Part shown: one piece after another, positions 16,821-25,712 of the stretch
Layout of the letters: each line of letters opens with the position of its first letter
Numbering within the stretch: the stretch's first letter is position 1
Assembly (NCBI GenBank): GCA_005778405.1
Contig: SXOA01000111.1
Span: 1-63,266, forward strand
Source of the DNA: Planctomycetaceae bacterium
Lineage (GTDB): Bacteria > Planctomycetota > Planctomycetia > Pirellulales > Pirellulaceae
Direction: 5' to 3'
DNA length: 63,266 bases
Translations under genes and position numbers: made by a program
Notes under the pieces: model-generated
The model's input: the letters and a program-made list of their open reading frames with translations, nothing else
Databases searched by the model: none
What the model was told of the DNA's origin: nothing

Positions 16821-17582
16821 TTATTTATCGTCGTCCTTCTTATCTTCTTTCTTGTCTTCCTTCTTGTCGCCACCTTCCTTCTTGTCGCCATCAGGCTTCC
16901 TATCGCCATCGGGCTTCCTGTCGCCGTCGGGCTTCCTGTCGCCGTCGGGCTTCCTATCGCCGCCTTCTTTCCTATCGCCTTCCTTCTTCCCCGCGGTAAT
17001 TTCCTTGAGCCTGGCGTTGAGCTTCTCAATCTCACGGCGGATATTGGCCTCGTCCGAACCACCCCCCTCGCGAGCGAACTTCCCTTGTTCGGCTTTGAAG
17101 CGCCGTTCCATTTCTTCCTTCATTTTTTCCGGGCTGATGCCACCGGGGTTGCCTGAACCAAACTTTTTGGCCATCTCTTCCATCTTCTTTCGATACTCCT
17201 CGGAATTGACGGCAAAGCCGGCACCACCGCGGAGGCCCCGGACTTCCTCGCGGAGCTCATTCACCTGGCCGGCGAGTTGCTTGACCAATCTGGCGAGTTC
17301 CTCAATGTTTTGCCCCTCTCCCTTGCGGGGCTCTTCCTTGCGTCCCTCTTCTTTCCGGCCTTCCTCCTTGCGACCTTCTTCTTTGCGGGGCTCTTCCCTG
17401 CGAATCTCCACTGCCCGAGGTTCTTCCTTTCGCTCCTTGTCCCCTTCTGCCTTCACCTTGACGACGCGAACTTCTACCTTTTCGTCGTCGGCTCCGGCGG
17501 GAGCCCACAAACCAAACAGCCCCACCGTAATGCCGGCGGGCACGAGCCATTTCCAAAACCGAACTGCAAATTGACTGGACAT
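16821..17582 (-). CDS. Secreted, highly charged repeat protein
   Basis: The 253-residue protein starts at ATG 17582 with a signal-like N-terminus (WLVPAGITVGLFGLWAPAGA). It has two low-complexity blocks. The first, near residues 50-85, repeats EEGRK; the second, at the C-terminus, repeats GDRKPD and closes KEDKKEDKKDDDK. Between them is a coiled-coil segment (about 90-200). I know no function. The polyampholyte tail suggests an envelope or matrix protein, but that is only inference. The repeats are also DNA tandem repeats, so length variation between strains is likely. Confidence 0.6.
   Translation of the reverse strand: MSSQFAVRFWKWLVPAGITVGLFGLWAPAGADDEKVEVRVVKVKAEGDKERKEEPRAVEIRREEPRKEEGRKEEGRKEEGRKEEPRKGEGQNIEELARLVKQLAGQVNELREEVRGLRGGAGFAVNSEEYRKKMEEMAKKFGSGNPGGISPEKMKEEMERRFKAEQGKFAREGGGSDEANIRREIEKLNARLKEITAGKKEGDRKEGGDRKPDGDRKPDGDRKPDGDRKPDGDKKEGGDKKEDKKEDKKDDDK
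16890..16965. repeat. Tandem 18-bp repeat inside a gene
   Basis: About four copies of GGCTTCCTGTCGCCGTCG, with one or two changes, run through this stretch. On the minus strand they encode the GDRKPD repeats of the 16821-17582 protein. Confidence 0.85.
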
Positions 17583-18093
17583 AGCAATCTCCTTGAAATG
17601 AAAGAGCGGGCTTTGCGGACCCTGAAACCCCAGGTGCCAAGAACGTTGTCATTCTAGGGGGGCAGCTAGCAGAAAAAAACAAGGGTGGCAACTCCACGGA
17701 GAATTTTGGGAAATCTGGCCGCCAGGGGCTTGACGGTGCCAACTGAACAGGCGTATCCTTCTGGAACTGTCTGCAAGTGTTGGTGCGCTACATTTCAAGA
17801 TAAGTGCGATGATACTGAATGACAATTTTCCGTCTGAGACTGGGAAACGAGCCCGTTTCGGATTTGGGGTTTCGGATTTCCGAACCAGGCGGGTGTTGGT
17901 AAACCCGGGGGGTTTACCAACACAAATTGCGCCACGGGGCCGGGGGGGTTGTTGTTTTACCAGGGGGGTTTAACAACAGCTATTGAAGTGGACTCCCCGT
18001 AAGCCGATGATAGTGATAGTCCTTCCCGCCTGACCAATATTCCCACCGATGCTCGAAATCCTCACTTCCAGCCGCCGCGAGGCCGGCCCGAAA
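17583..18093. other. Divergent intergenic region with two G-rich hairpins
   Basis: No gene was recognised here. A perfect 14-bp stem with GGG loop lies at 17893-17923 (GTGTTGGTAAACCC and its complement). An imperfect relative, GTTGTTTTACC to GGTTTAACAAC, lies at 17951-17977. Both are followed or preceded by long G runs. Confidence 0.6.
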
Positions 18094-19488
18094 ATGTGCG
18101 ACCAGCTCAGCCGGCGGGCCATGTTGCGGATCGGGGCGCTCGCGCCGCTGGGTTTGAGTTTGCCGGCGCTTTTTGCGTCCGAACGACAAGCGGGTGCCGC
18201 TGCGGGGAATGCCGGCGCTAGTTTCGGCAAGGCCAAGCGGTGCCTGCTGATCTTTATGTGGGGCGGGCCGGCTCATCAGGACTTGTGGGACATGAAGCCG
18301 CTTGCGCCGGACAACGTGCGTGGCGAATTCAAGCCGGTGCCGACGAATGTGCCGGGAATCCAGATTTCCGAGCTGCTGCCGCACGTCGGCCAGCAGATGG
18401 ACAAGATCGCCCTGGTCCGTTCGGTGACGCATTCAGACAACAACCACTCCACTGGTGCTCACTGGATGCTCACGGGGCACAAGCACCGGCTCAGTGCGGA
18501 GAATTTTGGGGCCAGCCCCATCGACATGCCGCATCTCGGCTCGGTGATCAGCAAGCTCTTGCCGACGGAAGCGGCCATGCCCTCATTCGTCGGCCTGCCC
18601 GAGCGAATCGGCACCACCGCCGGTTTTCTCACTCCGGGCCAGTTCGCCGGCGTGCTCGGCAACAAATATGACCCGTTCACCATCGACCAGCATCCCGATG
18701 AGCCGAATTTCAAAATCGACATGCTGGCTCAGCGCGAAGGGCTCGATCCAGTCCGTGTCGCCGCTCGCAAGACCTTGCTGGAAACCTTCAATGCCGGAGC
18801 GAGCGGGCTGGAAGTGAGCACCCGCGTCCGGCCGATGCAGGAGTATTATCAGAAGGCGGCGGACCTGGTCACTTCTAGCCGCGCTCGCGACGCCTTCAAC
18901 CTGTCCGCGGAAAGCGACAAGGAGCGGGACCGATACGGCCGCGGCACGTTCGGGCAAAGCATCCTGCTCGCCCGCCGGATGCTGGAAGCGGGCGTCCGCC
19001 TCGTCACTGTCTACTGGCACCGCGACAAGCCGGGGGTCGATACCACCTGGGACACGCACGCCCAGAACTTCAAGCAGCTCAAAGAGCGGCTCGTTCCGCA
19101 AACCGACCAGCCGGTAGCGACGCTGCTCGCCGACCTCAAGGACCGCGGCCTGCTCGACGACACGCTCGTCGTCTGGAGCAGCGAGTTTGGCCGCACGCCC
19201 AAAGTCAACGGAGTCGCCGGCCGCGACCATTGGGGAGCCTGCAACACGATTTGGCTGGCCGGTGGTGGCGTACCGGGGGGCCAGGTCTACGGCTCCTCCG
19301 ACAAGCAAGCCGCTTTCCCCGCGGACAATCCCGTCGGGCCGGCCGATGTAACGGCGACGATATTTCATCTGCTCGGCATCCAACCTCACACGTTGATTCA
19401 CGACCGCGAAGGGCGTCCCCATACGGTTTCGCATGGGTATCCGCTGGATGTGGTGCTGAGCGGGGATTCGAAACCCAAGGCTACGTAG
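18094..19488 (+). CDS. DUF1501 protein (Tat-type signal)
   Basis: The 464-residue DUF1501 protein has a twin-arginine-like start (LSRRAMLRIGALAPLGLSLP) and the family landmarks WGGPAHQDLWDMKP, ALVRSVTH, a GQSILLARRMLEAGVR stretch, a WDTHAQNF motif, and SSEFGRTPKVNGVAGRDHW near the end. These are alkaline-phosphatase-superfamily-like and metal-binding positions are likely. ATG 18094 is preferred over 18049 because it places the arginines near the N-terminus and has GAGG upstream. In planctomycetes DUF1501 genes usually sit beside a DUF1549/DUF1553 gene; none is here. A second DUF1501 gene follows. Confidence 0.85.
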   Translation: MCDQLSRRAMLRIGALAPLGLSLPALFASERQAGAAAGNAGASFGKAKRCLLIFMWGGPAHQDLWDMKPLAPDNVRGEFKPVPTNVPGIQISELLPHVGQQMDKIALVRSVTHSDNNHSTGAHWMLTGHKHRLSAENFGASPIDMPHLGSVISKLLPTEAAMPSFVGLPERIGTTAGFLTPGQFAGVLGNKYDPFTIDQHPDEPNFKIDMLAQREGLDPVRVAARKTLLETFNAGASGLEVSTRVRPMQEYYQKAADLVTSSRARDAFNLSAESDKERDRYGRGTFGQSILLARRMLEAGVRLVTVYWHRDKPGVDTTWDTHAQNFKQLKERLVPQTDQPVATLLADLKDRGLLDDTLVVWSSEFGRTPKVNGVAGRDHWGACNTIWLAGGGVPGGQVYGSSDKQAAFPADNPVGPADVTATIFHLLGIQPHTLIHDREGRPHTVSHGYPLDVVLSGDSKPKAT

Positions 19489-19497
19489 AACGAGGTG

Positions 19498-19584
19498 AAC
19501 CACGGATGACACGGACTGCACGGACAAGATGAGCAGAGTATCAAGCGATTTTCTTCATCCGTGTATTCCGTGAAATCCGTGGTT
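19498..19584. repeat. Palindromic intergenic repeat, second copy of the CCACGGAT family
   Basis: The left arm AACCACGGATGACACGGACT and the right arm (ATCCGTGTATTCCGTGAAATCCGTGGTT) are largely complementary and share the CCACGGAT and CACGGA units with the repeat at 12518-12623. It sits between two same-strand DUF1501 genes and ends 20 bp before the next ATG. Confidence 0.8.
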
Positions 19585-19603
19585 GATTCATGTAGGTGAT
19601 ACA

Positions 19604-21058
19604 ATGAAACCTATGAAATCGTCATTTTCACGCCGCACTTTCCTGGCCGACATCGGCATGGGTTGCACCGGCCTTGCGCTTGGCTCGCTACTCATGCGGG
19701 ATGGGATCGTCCGCGGTGAAGAGACACCTGCAGCGTTGCATCATCCCGCCAAGGCCAAGAGCGTCATCTGGATTTTCCTCGTCGGCGGGATGAGCCAAAT
19801 GGAGAGCTTCGACCCCAAGCCGGAGCTCACCAAGTACGGCGGTAAAACCTTTGAAGAGACGCCGTACAAATCCGTCCTGGAAGCCCCGCATCTAAAGAAA
19901 AATCTGCGGGAGGTGATCGAAGGGTTGCACAAAGTGCATCCCAAGATTTACCCGCTGCAAGTCGGCTACAAGCAATACGGCCAGAGCGGCTTGGCGATGA
20001 GCGATTGGTGGAGCAACTTGGGTCGGATGGCCGATGACCTCTGTCTGGTCCGCGGAATGTGGACCACCGACAACAACCACGGGGCCCAGCTTCAATTCCA
20101 TACCGGGCGGCATGCCTTGGAAGGGAACTTCCCCACCATCGGCTCCTGGGTGCATTACGGACTCGGCTCGCTCAACGACAACCTGCCGCAGTTCGTAGTC
20201 ATGGGAACGCCGATTGCCGACTGCTGCGGTGGGATTGGAGCACATGGGGCCAACTATCTTGGTCCCAAGCACGATGGCGTACAGCTGGAAGTCGATCCCA
20301 AAAATCCACTGCCGTTCGCCGCTCCAGGAAGCAGCGTCTTCCGCGAAGAGCAGCGAGAAGAATTCGGCCTGCTCGACAAGCTCAACAAAATTTCCGCGGT
20401 CGAATACCCAGACGACCCCGCCCTCGCCGCCCGCATCAAGTCCTACGAGCTAGCTTTCCATATGCAGACCGCGGTCCCCGACGTCGTCAACTTCGCCGCG
20501 GAAAGTAGCGCGACGCAAAAGCTCTACGGCCTCGACCAGGCCGCGACCAAGACTTTTGGCGGCCAGTGCCTCGCCGCCCGTCGCCTCGTGGAGCGCGGCA
20601 CCCGCTTTGTCCAGCTCTTCCACGGCTCCAACGGCGGAGCGGGAGCCTGGGACGCCCACGGCGGCCTGAAAGCCGGCCACAACAGCCTCTGCGGACAAGT
20701 CGATAAGCCGATCGCCGGACTGATCGAAGACCTTAAAAATCGCGGCCTCCTGAACGAAACCCTCGTCGTTATCGGCACCGAATTCGGCCGAACTCCGGGG
20801 GCCCAGGGCTCCGACGGCCGCGACCACCACCCTTACGGCTTCTCGGTCGCCCTTGCCGGCGGCGGCATCAAGGGGGGCCTCGCCTACGGCGCGACCGACG
20901 AGCTTGGCTTCCACGCCGTCGAGAAGCGACACTATGTCACCGACCTGCACGCCACCCTCCTCCACCAGCTCGGCCTCGACCCCCGCCGCCTCGAAATCCC
21001 CGGCCGCAAACGGCTCGACGTGGATTTTGGGACGGTGATGCGCGAAATCATCGTATAA
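19604..21058 (+). CDS. DUF1501 protein (Tat-type signal)
   Basis: The 484-residue DUF1501 protein starts at ATG 19604 (MKPMKSSFSRRTFLADIGMG), which has AGGTGA just upstream. Twin-arginine export is likely (SRRTFL). Landmarks are LVGGMSQMESFDPKPELTKY, LCLVRGMWT, GTRFVQLFHGSNGG, WDAHGG and IGTEFGRTPGAQGSDGRDHH. It differs enough from the preceding DUF1501 gene (central section and insertions) to be an older paralogue rather than a recent duplicate. Its TAA shares a base with an ATG at 21058, which I do not use as the next start. Confidence 0.85.
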   Translation: MKPMKSSFSRRTFLADIGMGCTGLALGSLLMRDGIVRGEETPAALHHPAKAKSVIWIFLVGGMSQMESFDPKPELTKYGGKTFEETPYKSVLEAPHLKKNLREVIEGLHKVHPKIYPLQVGYKQYGQSGLAMSDWWSNLGRMADDLCLVRGMWTTDNNHGAQLQFHTGRHALEGNFPTIGSWVHYGLGSLNDNLPQFVVMGTPIADCCGGIGAHGANYLGPKHDGVQLEVDPKNPLPFAAPGSSVFREEQREEFGLLDKLNKISAVEYPDDPALAARIKSYELAFHMQTAVPDVVNFAAESSATQKLYGLDQAATKTFGGQCLAARRLVERGTRFVQLFHGSNGGAGAWDAHGGLKAGHNSLCGQVDKPIAGLIEDLKNRGLLNETLVVIGTEFGRTPGAQGSDGRDHHPYGFSVALAGGGIKGGLAYGATDELGFHAVEKRHYVTDLHATLLHQLGLDPRRLEIPGRKRLDVDFGTVMREIIV

Positions 21059-21081
21059 TGGAGTGCATAGGAGTTGCCACG

Positions 21082-21294
21082 ATGCTCGACGAACCTAACA
21101 CCCAACATTCCTCTCCTTCAACTTCCGATCCGTCCACTGAAAATGAGGATCGTGTCTTTGAAGATTATCGCGTCTTTGTAAACTCTGCGGAGTTCACTCG
21201 CCTGATGTGTGAGCACGTCAAGAAGGCGACACGTCGTGCCATTGAAGAAGGCCGGCAGTTAAGCGTGGAGTTTGGACCTAGGGTCAATCAGTGA
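21082..21294 (+). CDS. Small acidic protein, putative partner of the zeta-toxin-like kinase
   Basis: The 70-residue protein begins MLDEPNTQHSSPST, with AGGAG eight bases before ATG 21082. The ATG at 21058 has no such site. The last half is helical (FTRLMCEHVKKATRRAIEEG). Its stop overlaps the GTG start of the zeta-like gene by four bases (GTGA), so translation is probably coupled. The position matches an antitoxin of a toxin-antitoxin pair, but the sequence does not resemble the classic epsilon antitoxin and I do not recognise it. Confidence 0.6.
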   Translation: MLDEPNTQHSSPSTSDPSTENEDRVFEDYRVFVNSAEFTRLMCEHVKKATRRAIEEGRQLSVEFGPRVNQ

Positions 21295-21932
21295 AACCCA
21301 TCTTGTGGATCGTCGCTGGGCCCAACGGTGCAGGAAAGACGACCTTAGTTTCCAGAGAACCAGTCGCAAGCCTGTTGCCAAAAGTTGCCTTCTGGAACCC
21401 GGATGCCTTGGCAAAGCAGATTCTTGCCGATCGCGGTTTCTTGGGTTTTGCGAATGTACCCCAAGACCAGCTCCGTGCGGCGTTCGTCGCAGCTGCCGAT
21501 GCAACCTTTGCGAATTTGAAGGACTGTATTTCACGAGGGATCCCTTGCGGCGTTGAGACCGTGCTGAGCACTAACAAATACCGCGAACTCGTCGATGCGG
21601 TCCTTGTTGAGCGAGGGATTTTCGGATTGCTCTACGTAGGGTTACGATCACCGGAAATTGCCTGCCAGCGCGTGGCTCGACGCGTACTCGAAAAGGGGCA
21701 CGACGTTCCCCAGGAGAAGATTGTCGCTCGCTGGTCCCGCTCGCTCGAGAATCTACTTTGGTTCGCCGCCAAAGCGAGTCCACTCTTAATCTTTGACAAT
21801 TCAGATGACGACCCACGCGGTTCCGGGAAGTTGATTGCCGAGGGACACGATGGCCAGGTTCGTTGGCACGACACGAACGCGATTCCAGAACTATCCGCAG
21901 CTCTTCAATCCCTATCAAGATTTCCAGCTTGA
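21291..21932 (+). CDS. Zeta-toxin-like P-loop kinase
   Basis: The 213-residue protein starts at GTG 21291. It has Walker A GPNGAGKTTL at residues 10-19, WNPDALAK (the zeta NPD motif), VETVLST (matching ETxxS in zeta kinases), and RRVLEKGHDVPQEKIVARWSRS, the GGHxIPxxxIxxRxxRS-type motif. Zeta toxins phosphorylate UDP-N-acetylglucosamine and block cell-wall synthesis; other members phosphorylate other small molecules. Planctomycetes have thin or unusual peptidoglycan, so the substrate here is open. It is encoded directly after a small, possibly neutralising, protein. Confidence 0.85.
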   Translation: MKPILWIVAGPNGAGKTTLVSREPVASLLPKVAFWNPDALAKQILADRGFLGFANVPQDQLRAAFVAAADATFANLKDCISRGIPCGVETVLSTNKYRELVDAVLVERGIFGLLYVGLRSPEIACQRVARRVLEKGHDVPQEKIVARWSRSLENLLWFAAKASPLLIFDNSDDDPRGSGKLIAEGHDGQVRWHDTNAIPELSAALQSLSRFPA

Positions 21933-21950
21933 GATCGAGTCGAATTCCTC

Positions 21951-22733
21951 ATGCCCCGTCGCTCTCTCTCCAATCTCCGCGTCCTCGTGACCGGAGCTTC
22001 CAGCGGTATCGGGCGGGAACTGGTCTTGGAGCTGGCCCGACAAGGCTCACGCGTTGTCGCGATGGCGCGGCGCGAAGAGCGACTATCCGAACTCCAAAAA
22101 GAAGCCTCTTCTCGTGGTCAATCCATCCACATTTTTCCCGGCGATGTCACCGACGCACGCTTCCGGCTCGCCGCCCTCGACTTCTGCCAGGAAAAACTCG
22201 GTGGACTCGATGGTCTCGTCAACAACGCCGGAATCGGGGCCATCGGTCCCTTTGAACAGGCGGACGAAGAACGCCTGCGAAAGATAATGGAGGTCAATTT
22301 TTTTGCCCCTGTCGAGTTCAGTCGCGCCGCGCTCCCAATGCTGAAAAGAGGTAACAAACCGATCATTGTGAATGTGAGCTCCGTCCTCGGCCATCGGGCG
22401 GTCCCGTCTAAGAGCGAGTATTGCGCCAGCAAGTTCGCCCTGCACGGATTCAGCGATGCGCTGCGGGCAGAACTGAGTCGCGACAAGATGGATGTTCTGC
22501 TCGTCAGCCCCAGCACGACCCACAGCGAGTTTTTTGATCACGTCCTTGGCAATAAAGGGAAGCCCCGTGGACGACTGGGCGCAATGACACCGGCCAAAGT
22601 TGCCAGACGCATCGCCTGGGCAATGCGGAGCGGCCGCCACGAAATCATTCTCCCGGTCGGCGGACGGCTGCTCGTCTGGCTGGACCGGCTCTGCCCTCCT
22701 CTGGCGGATCGCCTGGTCGCCTGGTTTGGATAA
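21951..22733 (+). CDS. SDR-family oxidoreductase
   Basis: The 260-residue short-chain dehydrogenase has TGASSGIGREL at residues 14-24, the NNAGIG motif near 88, and the catalytic VNVSSVLG and YCASKFAL. The C-terminal part is longer and more hydrophobic (EIILPVGGRLLVWLDRLC) than in FabG, as in DltE/YqjQ-type SDRs that act on lipids or steroids. It starts 18 bp after the zeta-like gene, so it may share a transcript, though a functional link is not evident. Confidence 0.85.
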   Translation: MPRRSLSNLRVLVTGASSGIGRELVLELARQGSRVVAMARREERLSELQKEASSRGQSIHIFPGDVTDARFRLAALDFCQEKLGGLDGLVNNAGIGAIGPFEQADEERLRKIMEVNFFAPVEFSRAALPMLKRGNKPIIVNVSSVLGHRAVPSKSEYCASKFALHGFSDALRAELSRDKMDVLLVSPSTTHSEFFDHVLGNKGKPRGRLGAMTPAKVARRIAWAMRSGRHEIILPVGGRLLVWLDRLCPPLADRLVAWFG

Positions 22734-22776
22734 TGTACTCCTCGCCGATATTCCAAACGACTGCTATCTTGTCCTC

Positions 22777-24102
22777 ATGTCTTTCACGGTCCTGTTTATC
22801 ATCCTCGCCATGCTCCTGCTCAACGGCGTCTTTGCCGCCTATGAGCTGGCGCTCGCTTCCGTGCGGACGGAGCGTCTCAAGCAAATGGTGGAGCAGCGCC
22901 GCCGCGGAGCGGCTATCGCCCTGCGGATGAAGAACAGGATGGAGGCCAGTCTGGCGGTTGTACAGCTCGGTATCACGCTGGTCGGGGCCATCGCCGCCGC
23001 TGCCGGCGGGGCCGATGCGGAAGAGAAGCTGGGCCCGTTCATCGAAAGGCATCTGGGACTCTCTCCGTACCTCGCCGACATCCTGGCCCTCACCTGCCTG
23101 GTCATACCGCTTGCGGCCATCACCATCATTGCCGGCGAGCTCATACCCAAGGTCTTTGCCCTGAAGAACTGCGAGTTGGTGGTCACGCTCCTCAGCCCGC
23201 TGATGTGGGTCTTTGGACTGGTCGTCTATCCGGCCGTCTGGCTTTTCGAAGCGATCACCAAAGCCGTCGTCGCCCTCTTCGAGCGGCTGCTCCCTTCCGG
23301 CAGCGGCGATCAGGAAGTGGGCCTGCACGAATTGCGGGCCCAGGTGAACCTGCTGCGGGCCGGCAAGGTCATCGGCGTACAGGAAGAACGGATCATCATC
23401 CAGGCCAGCCGATTGTCGTCCATCAAGGTGGGGGAAATCATGCTGCCGGAGGACGACATTGTGATGGCCGTCGCCGATGCCCCGCTCAGCGAAAACCTGA
23501 TCATCGCCCACATGGACTTGCACACTCGGTTCCCCGTCACCGCTCGCAAGGGAGACCCTCAAGCCATCATCGGTTACGTCACGTTTAAGGACATGGTGCT
23601 GCTGGCCAAGACCCATCCCGGCAACCCCGTCCTGCGGGAAGTGGTCCGCTCGCTCATCAGTTTGCCAAAGGAGATGACTCTCAGCGACGCCCTGCGGCGG
23701 ATGACCGCGGAGCACTTGCACCTGGCCCTCGTCCGGGGCGACGGGGGAACGGTCGTCGGCATGATCACGCAAGAAGACATTTTCGAGGAGCTGGTGGGCG
23801 ACATCCAGGACGAATTCGACCGGCTCCCCAAGCACATCAGTCCCTCCGGCCATCAGCTTGTCGTGGGTGGCGGCGTGACACTTAAGCAACTGCGGGACCA
23901 TCTCAAGCGGCAGGATCTGCGGGCCGACCTGCCGCCGCAGACCACTCTCAACGACTGGCTGAACCACGGCCGCGAAGACCCGCTCAAAGGTGGCGACACA
24001 GCCGTGGACGGCGGCATCTGGGCCCAGGTCCGCAAAGTCCGCCGCCGCCGCATCACCGAAGCTCTTCTCGACCCCAGTGGCAATCCGTTTGAAGCCCGGT
24101 AG
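22777..24102 (+). CDS. Hemolysin C/CorC-type CNNM transmembrane protein with CBS domains
   Basis: The 441-residue protein starts at ATG 22777 (MSFTVLFIILAMLLLNGVFA). Three or four membrane segments are present within residues 1-200, with the CNNM-type NGVFAAYELALASVRTERL start and GELIPKVFALKN. Two CBS domains (about 215-345) follow, and then a CorC_HlyC-type C-terminal domain (LVVGGGVTLKQLRDHL). Family members are linked to magnesium/cobalt efflux or resistance. The open frame upstream of 22777 overlaps the SDR gene and is not coding. Confidence 0.85.
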   Translation: MSFTVLFIILAMLLLNGVFAAYELALASVRTERLKQMVEQRRRGAAIALRMKNRMEASLAVVQLGITLVGAIAAAAGGADAEEKLGPFIERHLGLSPYLADILALTCLVIPLAAITIIAGELIPKVFALKNCELVVTLLSPLMWVFGLVVYPAVWLFEAITKAVVALFERLLPSGSGDQEVGLHELRAQVNLLRAGKVIGVQEERIIIQASRLSSIKVGEIMLPEDDIVMAVADAPLSENLIIAHMDLHTRFPVTARKGDPQAIIGYVTFKDMVLLAKTHPGNPVLREVVRSLISLPKEMTLSDALRRMTAEHLHLALVRGDGGTVVGMITQEDIFEELVGDIQDEFDRLPKHISPSGHQLVVGGGVTLKQLRDHLKRQDLRADLPPQTTLNDWLNHGREDPLKGGDTAVDGGIWAQVRKVRRRRITEALLDPSGNPFEAR

Positions 24103-24203
24103 CGGGCGGCTGCGAGGAGACGAAGGGAGTGAATTGAAATCCGCAGGGATACCGCTGCGCTGATACCTGCTTCAACTATTGATCGATGCTGGGCGCGACG
24201 ATC

Positions 24204-25547
24204 TCACTGAAACAATCCCGTTAGCGGCTGGCCTTCGGAGAGGCGAATGGGGCGGCCGGTTTGGTCGTGGACTTCGAGGGAGGGGTTGATGCCGAAACGC
24301 CAGAGGAGGGTGGCGGCGAGGTCACCGGGGGTGACGCCGTCCCGGTCGGGGTAGGCGCCGATGCGGTCGCTGGCACCGTGGACCTGGCCGCCGCGGATGC
24401 CGCCGCCGACGAGCGTGATGGTGTAGCAATCGGGCCAGTGGTCGCGGCCGGCATTGCCGTTGATCTTTGGCGTGCGGCCGAACTCCGCCATGCCGATGAC
24501 GAGGGTCGATTCGAGCAGGCCGCGGGCTTCCAAATCTTCAATGAGAGCGGAGTACCCTTCGTCGGCGGGCGGGATGAGCTGCTTGTGGCGGGGGAAGATT
24601 TTCTCGTGGCTGTCCCAGTTGGCCTCCTGGCCGTTGCGCTCGCCGTCGAACACGGTGACGAAGTTGACGCCCCCTTCCACCAGGCGACGGGCGAGCAGCA
24701 GGCTCTGGCCAAGCAAGTGCCGGCCGTAGCGGTCGCGCGTCTTGGCCTCTTCCTTGGCGATGTCGAAACTCTGGCGGAGCTTGTCCGAAGAGACGAGGGC
24801 CAACGCCCGCTCTTGATAGCTTCGCATCTTGGCCAGACGGCCGTCGACGGGAAGCAGGTCGAGGGTGCTCTTGAGCTGTTCGCGGAGGGCGAGGTCGGGT
24901 GCGGCCCGGCCGGTTGGCGGCTCCAGGGACGAGATGCGGAAATCGGGATTGTTGGGGTTGCCGCTGACCTGAAATCGGTCATAGCCGCCACCGAGAAAAC
25001 CAGGCGTCTGCCCCGGCAGTTGCACAACGTTGTAAATCGTGTACGGCAGGGCGACATACGGCAGCAGGTTTCCCCGCGAGCCAAGGCCGTAACTCACCGC
25101 GGAACCGATATTGGGATACGAGCGGACGTCGTCGGCCAGCAGTTCCTGATCACCCCCTGCCGGCGTGCGCCCCGTCAACACTTCCGCCGCCGCGGAATTG
25201 TGGTTCCGCATCGGATGATGCATGGAGCGGACCAGCGCCAGGCGGTCCATGATTTTGGCCACGCGGGGGAGATGCTCACCGACCTGAATCCCCGGCACGA
25301 CCGTCGGAATCTGCTTGTACTCCCCCCGGATATGAGCCGGCGCGTTGGGCTTGGGATCGTAGGTTTCAAACTGGCTCGGCCCGCCGTAGTGGAATACGAG
25401 GATGCACGACTTGATCGGTTCGGCGGCTGCGAGCTTGGACGGTTCCGCTGTCCTGCCATTCAGCGGCAATGAAGCGGACAAGAAGCCGAGGCTGCTGACG
25501 CCCAGCCAACGGCGGCGGGAGAGGTGGGAGAAGGGTGACGGGGGCAT
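24204..25547 (-). CDS. DUF1501 protein (Tat-type signal)
   Basis: The 447-residue DUF1501 protein starts at ATG 25547 (MPPSPFSHLSRRRWLGVSSL), a twin-arginine signal. It has FHYGGPSQFETYDPKPNAPA, LALVRSMHHPMRNHNSAA, GQSLLLARRLVEGGVNFVTV and GMAEFGRTPKINGNAGRDHW. HH/H metal-type residues are in the usual places. It converges with the CNNM gene; the 101-bp gap shows no clear hairpin. There is no DUF1549/DUF1553 neighbour. Confidence 0.85.
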   Translation of the reverse strand: MPPSPFSHLSRRRWLGVSSLGFLSASLPLNGRTAEPSKLAAAEPIKSCILVFHYGGPSQFETYDPKPNAPAHIRGEYKQIPTVVPGIQVGEHLPRVAKIMDRLALVRSMHHPMRNHNSAAAEVLTGRTPAGGDQELLADDVRSYPNIGSAVSYGLGSRGNLLPYVALPYTIYNVVQLPGQTPGFLGGGYDRFQVSGNPNNPDFRISSLEPPTGRAAPDLALREQLKSTLDLLPVDGRLAKMRSYQERALALVSSDKLRQSFDIAKEEAKTRDRYGRHLLGQSLLLARRLVEGGVNFVTVFDGERNGQEANWDSHEKIFPRHKQLIPPADEGYSALIEDLEARGLLESTLVIGMAEFGRTPKINGNAGRDHWPDCYTITLVGGGIRGGQVHGASDRIGAYPDRDGVTPGDLAATLLWRFGINPSLEVHDQTGRPIRLSEGQPLTGLFQ

Positions 25548-25712
25548 GGGTACATTGTAATCGGAAGGCAAGAACCGGTGGAACCGACAACATGCCGAGT
25601 CCCTCTCTCCGCCTTGCCACCGCCCCATTTTCGGCTAGATTTGAACGTCCGGCAGCGAAAGAGCGAACCGCTTTCTCCCGCCGGTTGTCTCCAAAGACAA
25701 ACGTCCGTTTGG

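Noticed and set aside
16860..16970. Regular repeats resembling a CRISPR array
   Set aside because: Repeats are 18 bp without spacers and encode amino-acid repeats in a gene.
24261..25472. 403-codon plus-strand frame
   Set aside because: Antisense shadow of the DUF1501 gene at 24204-25547.
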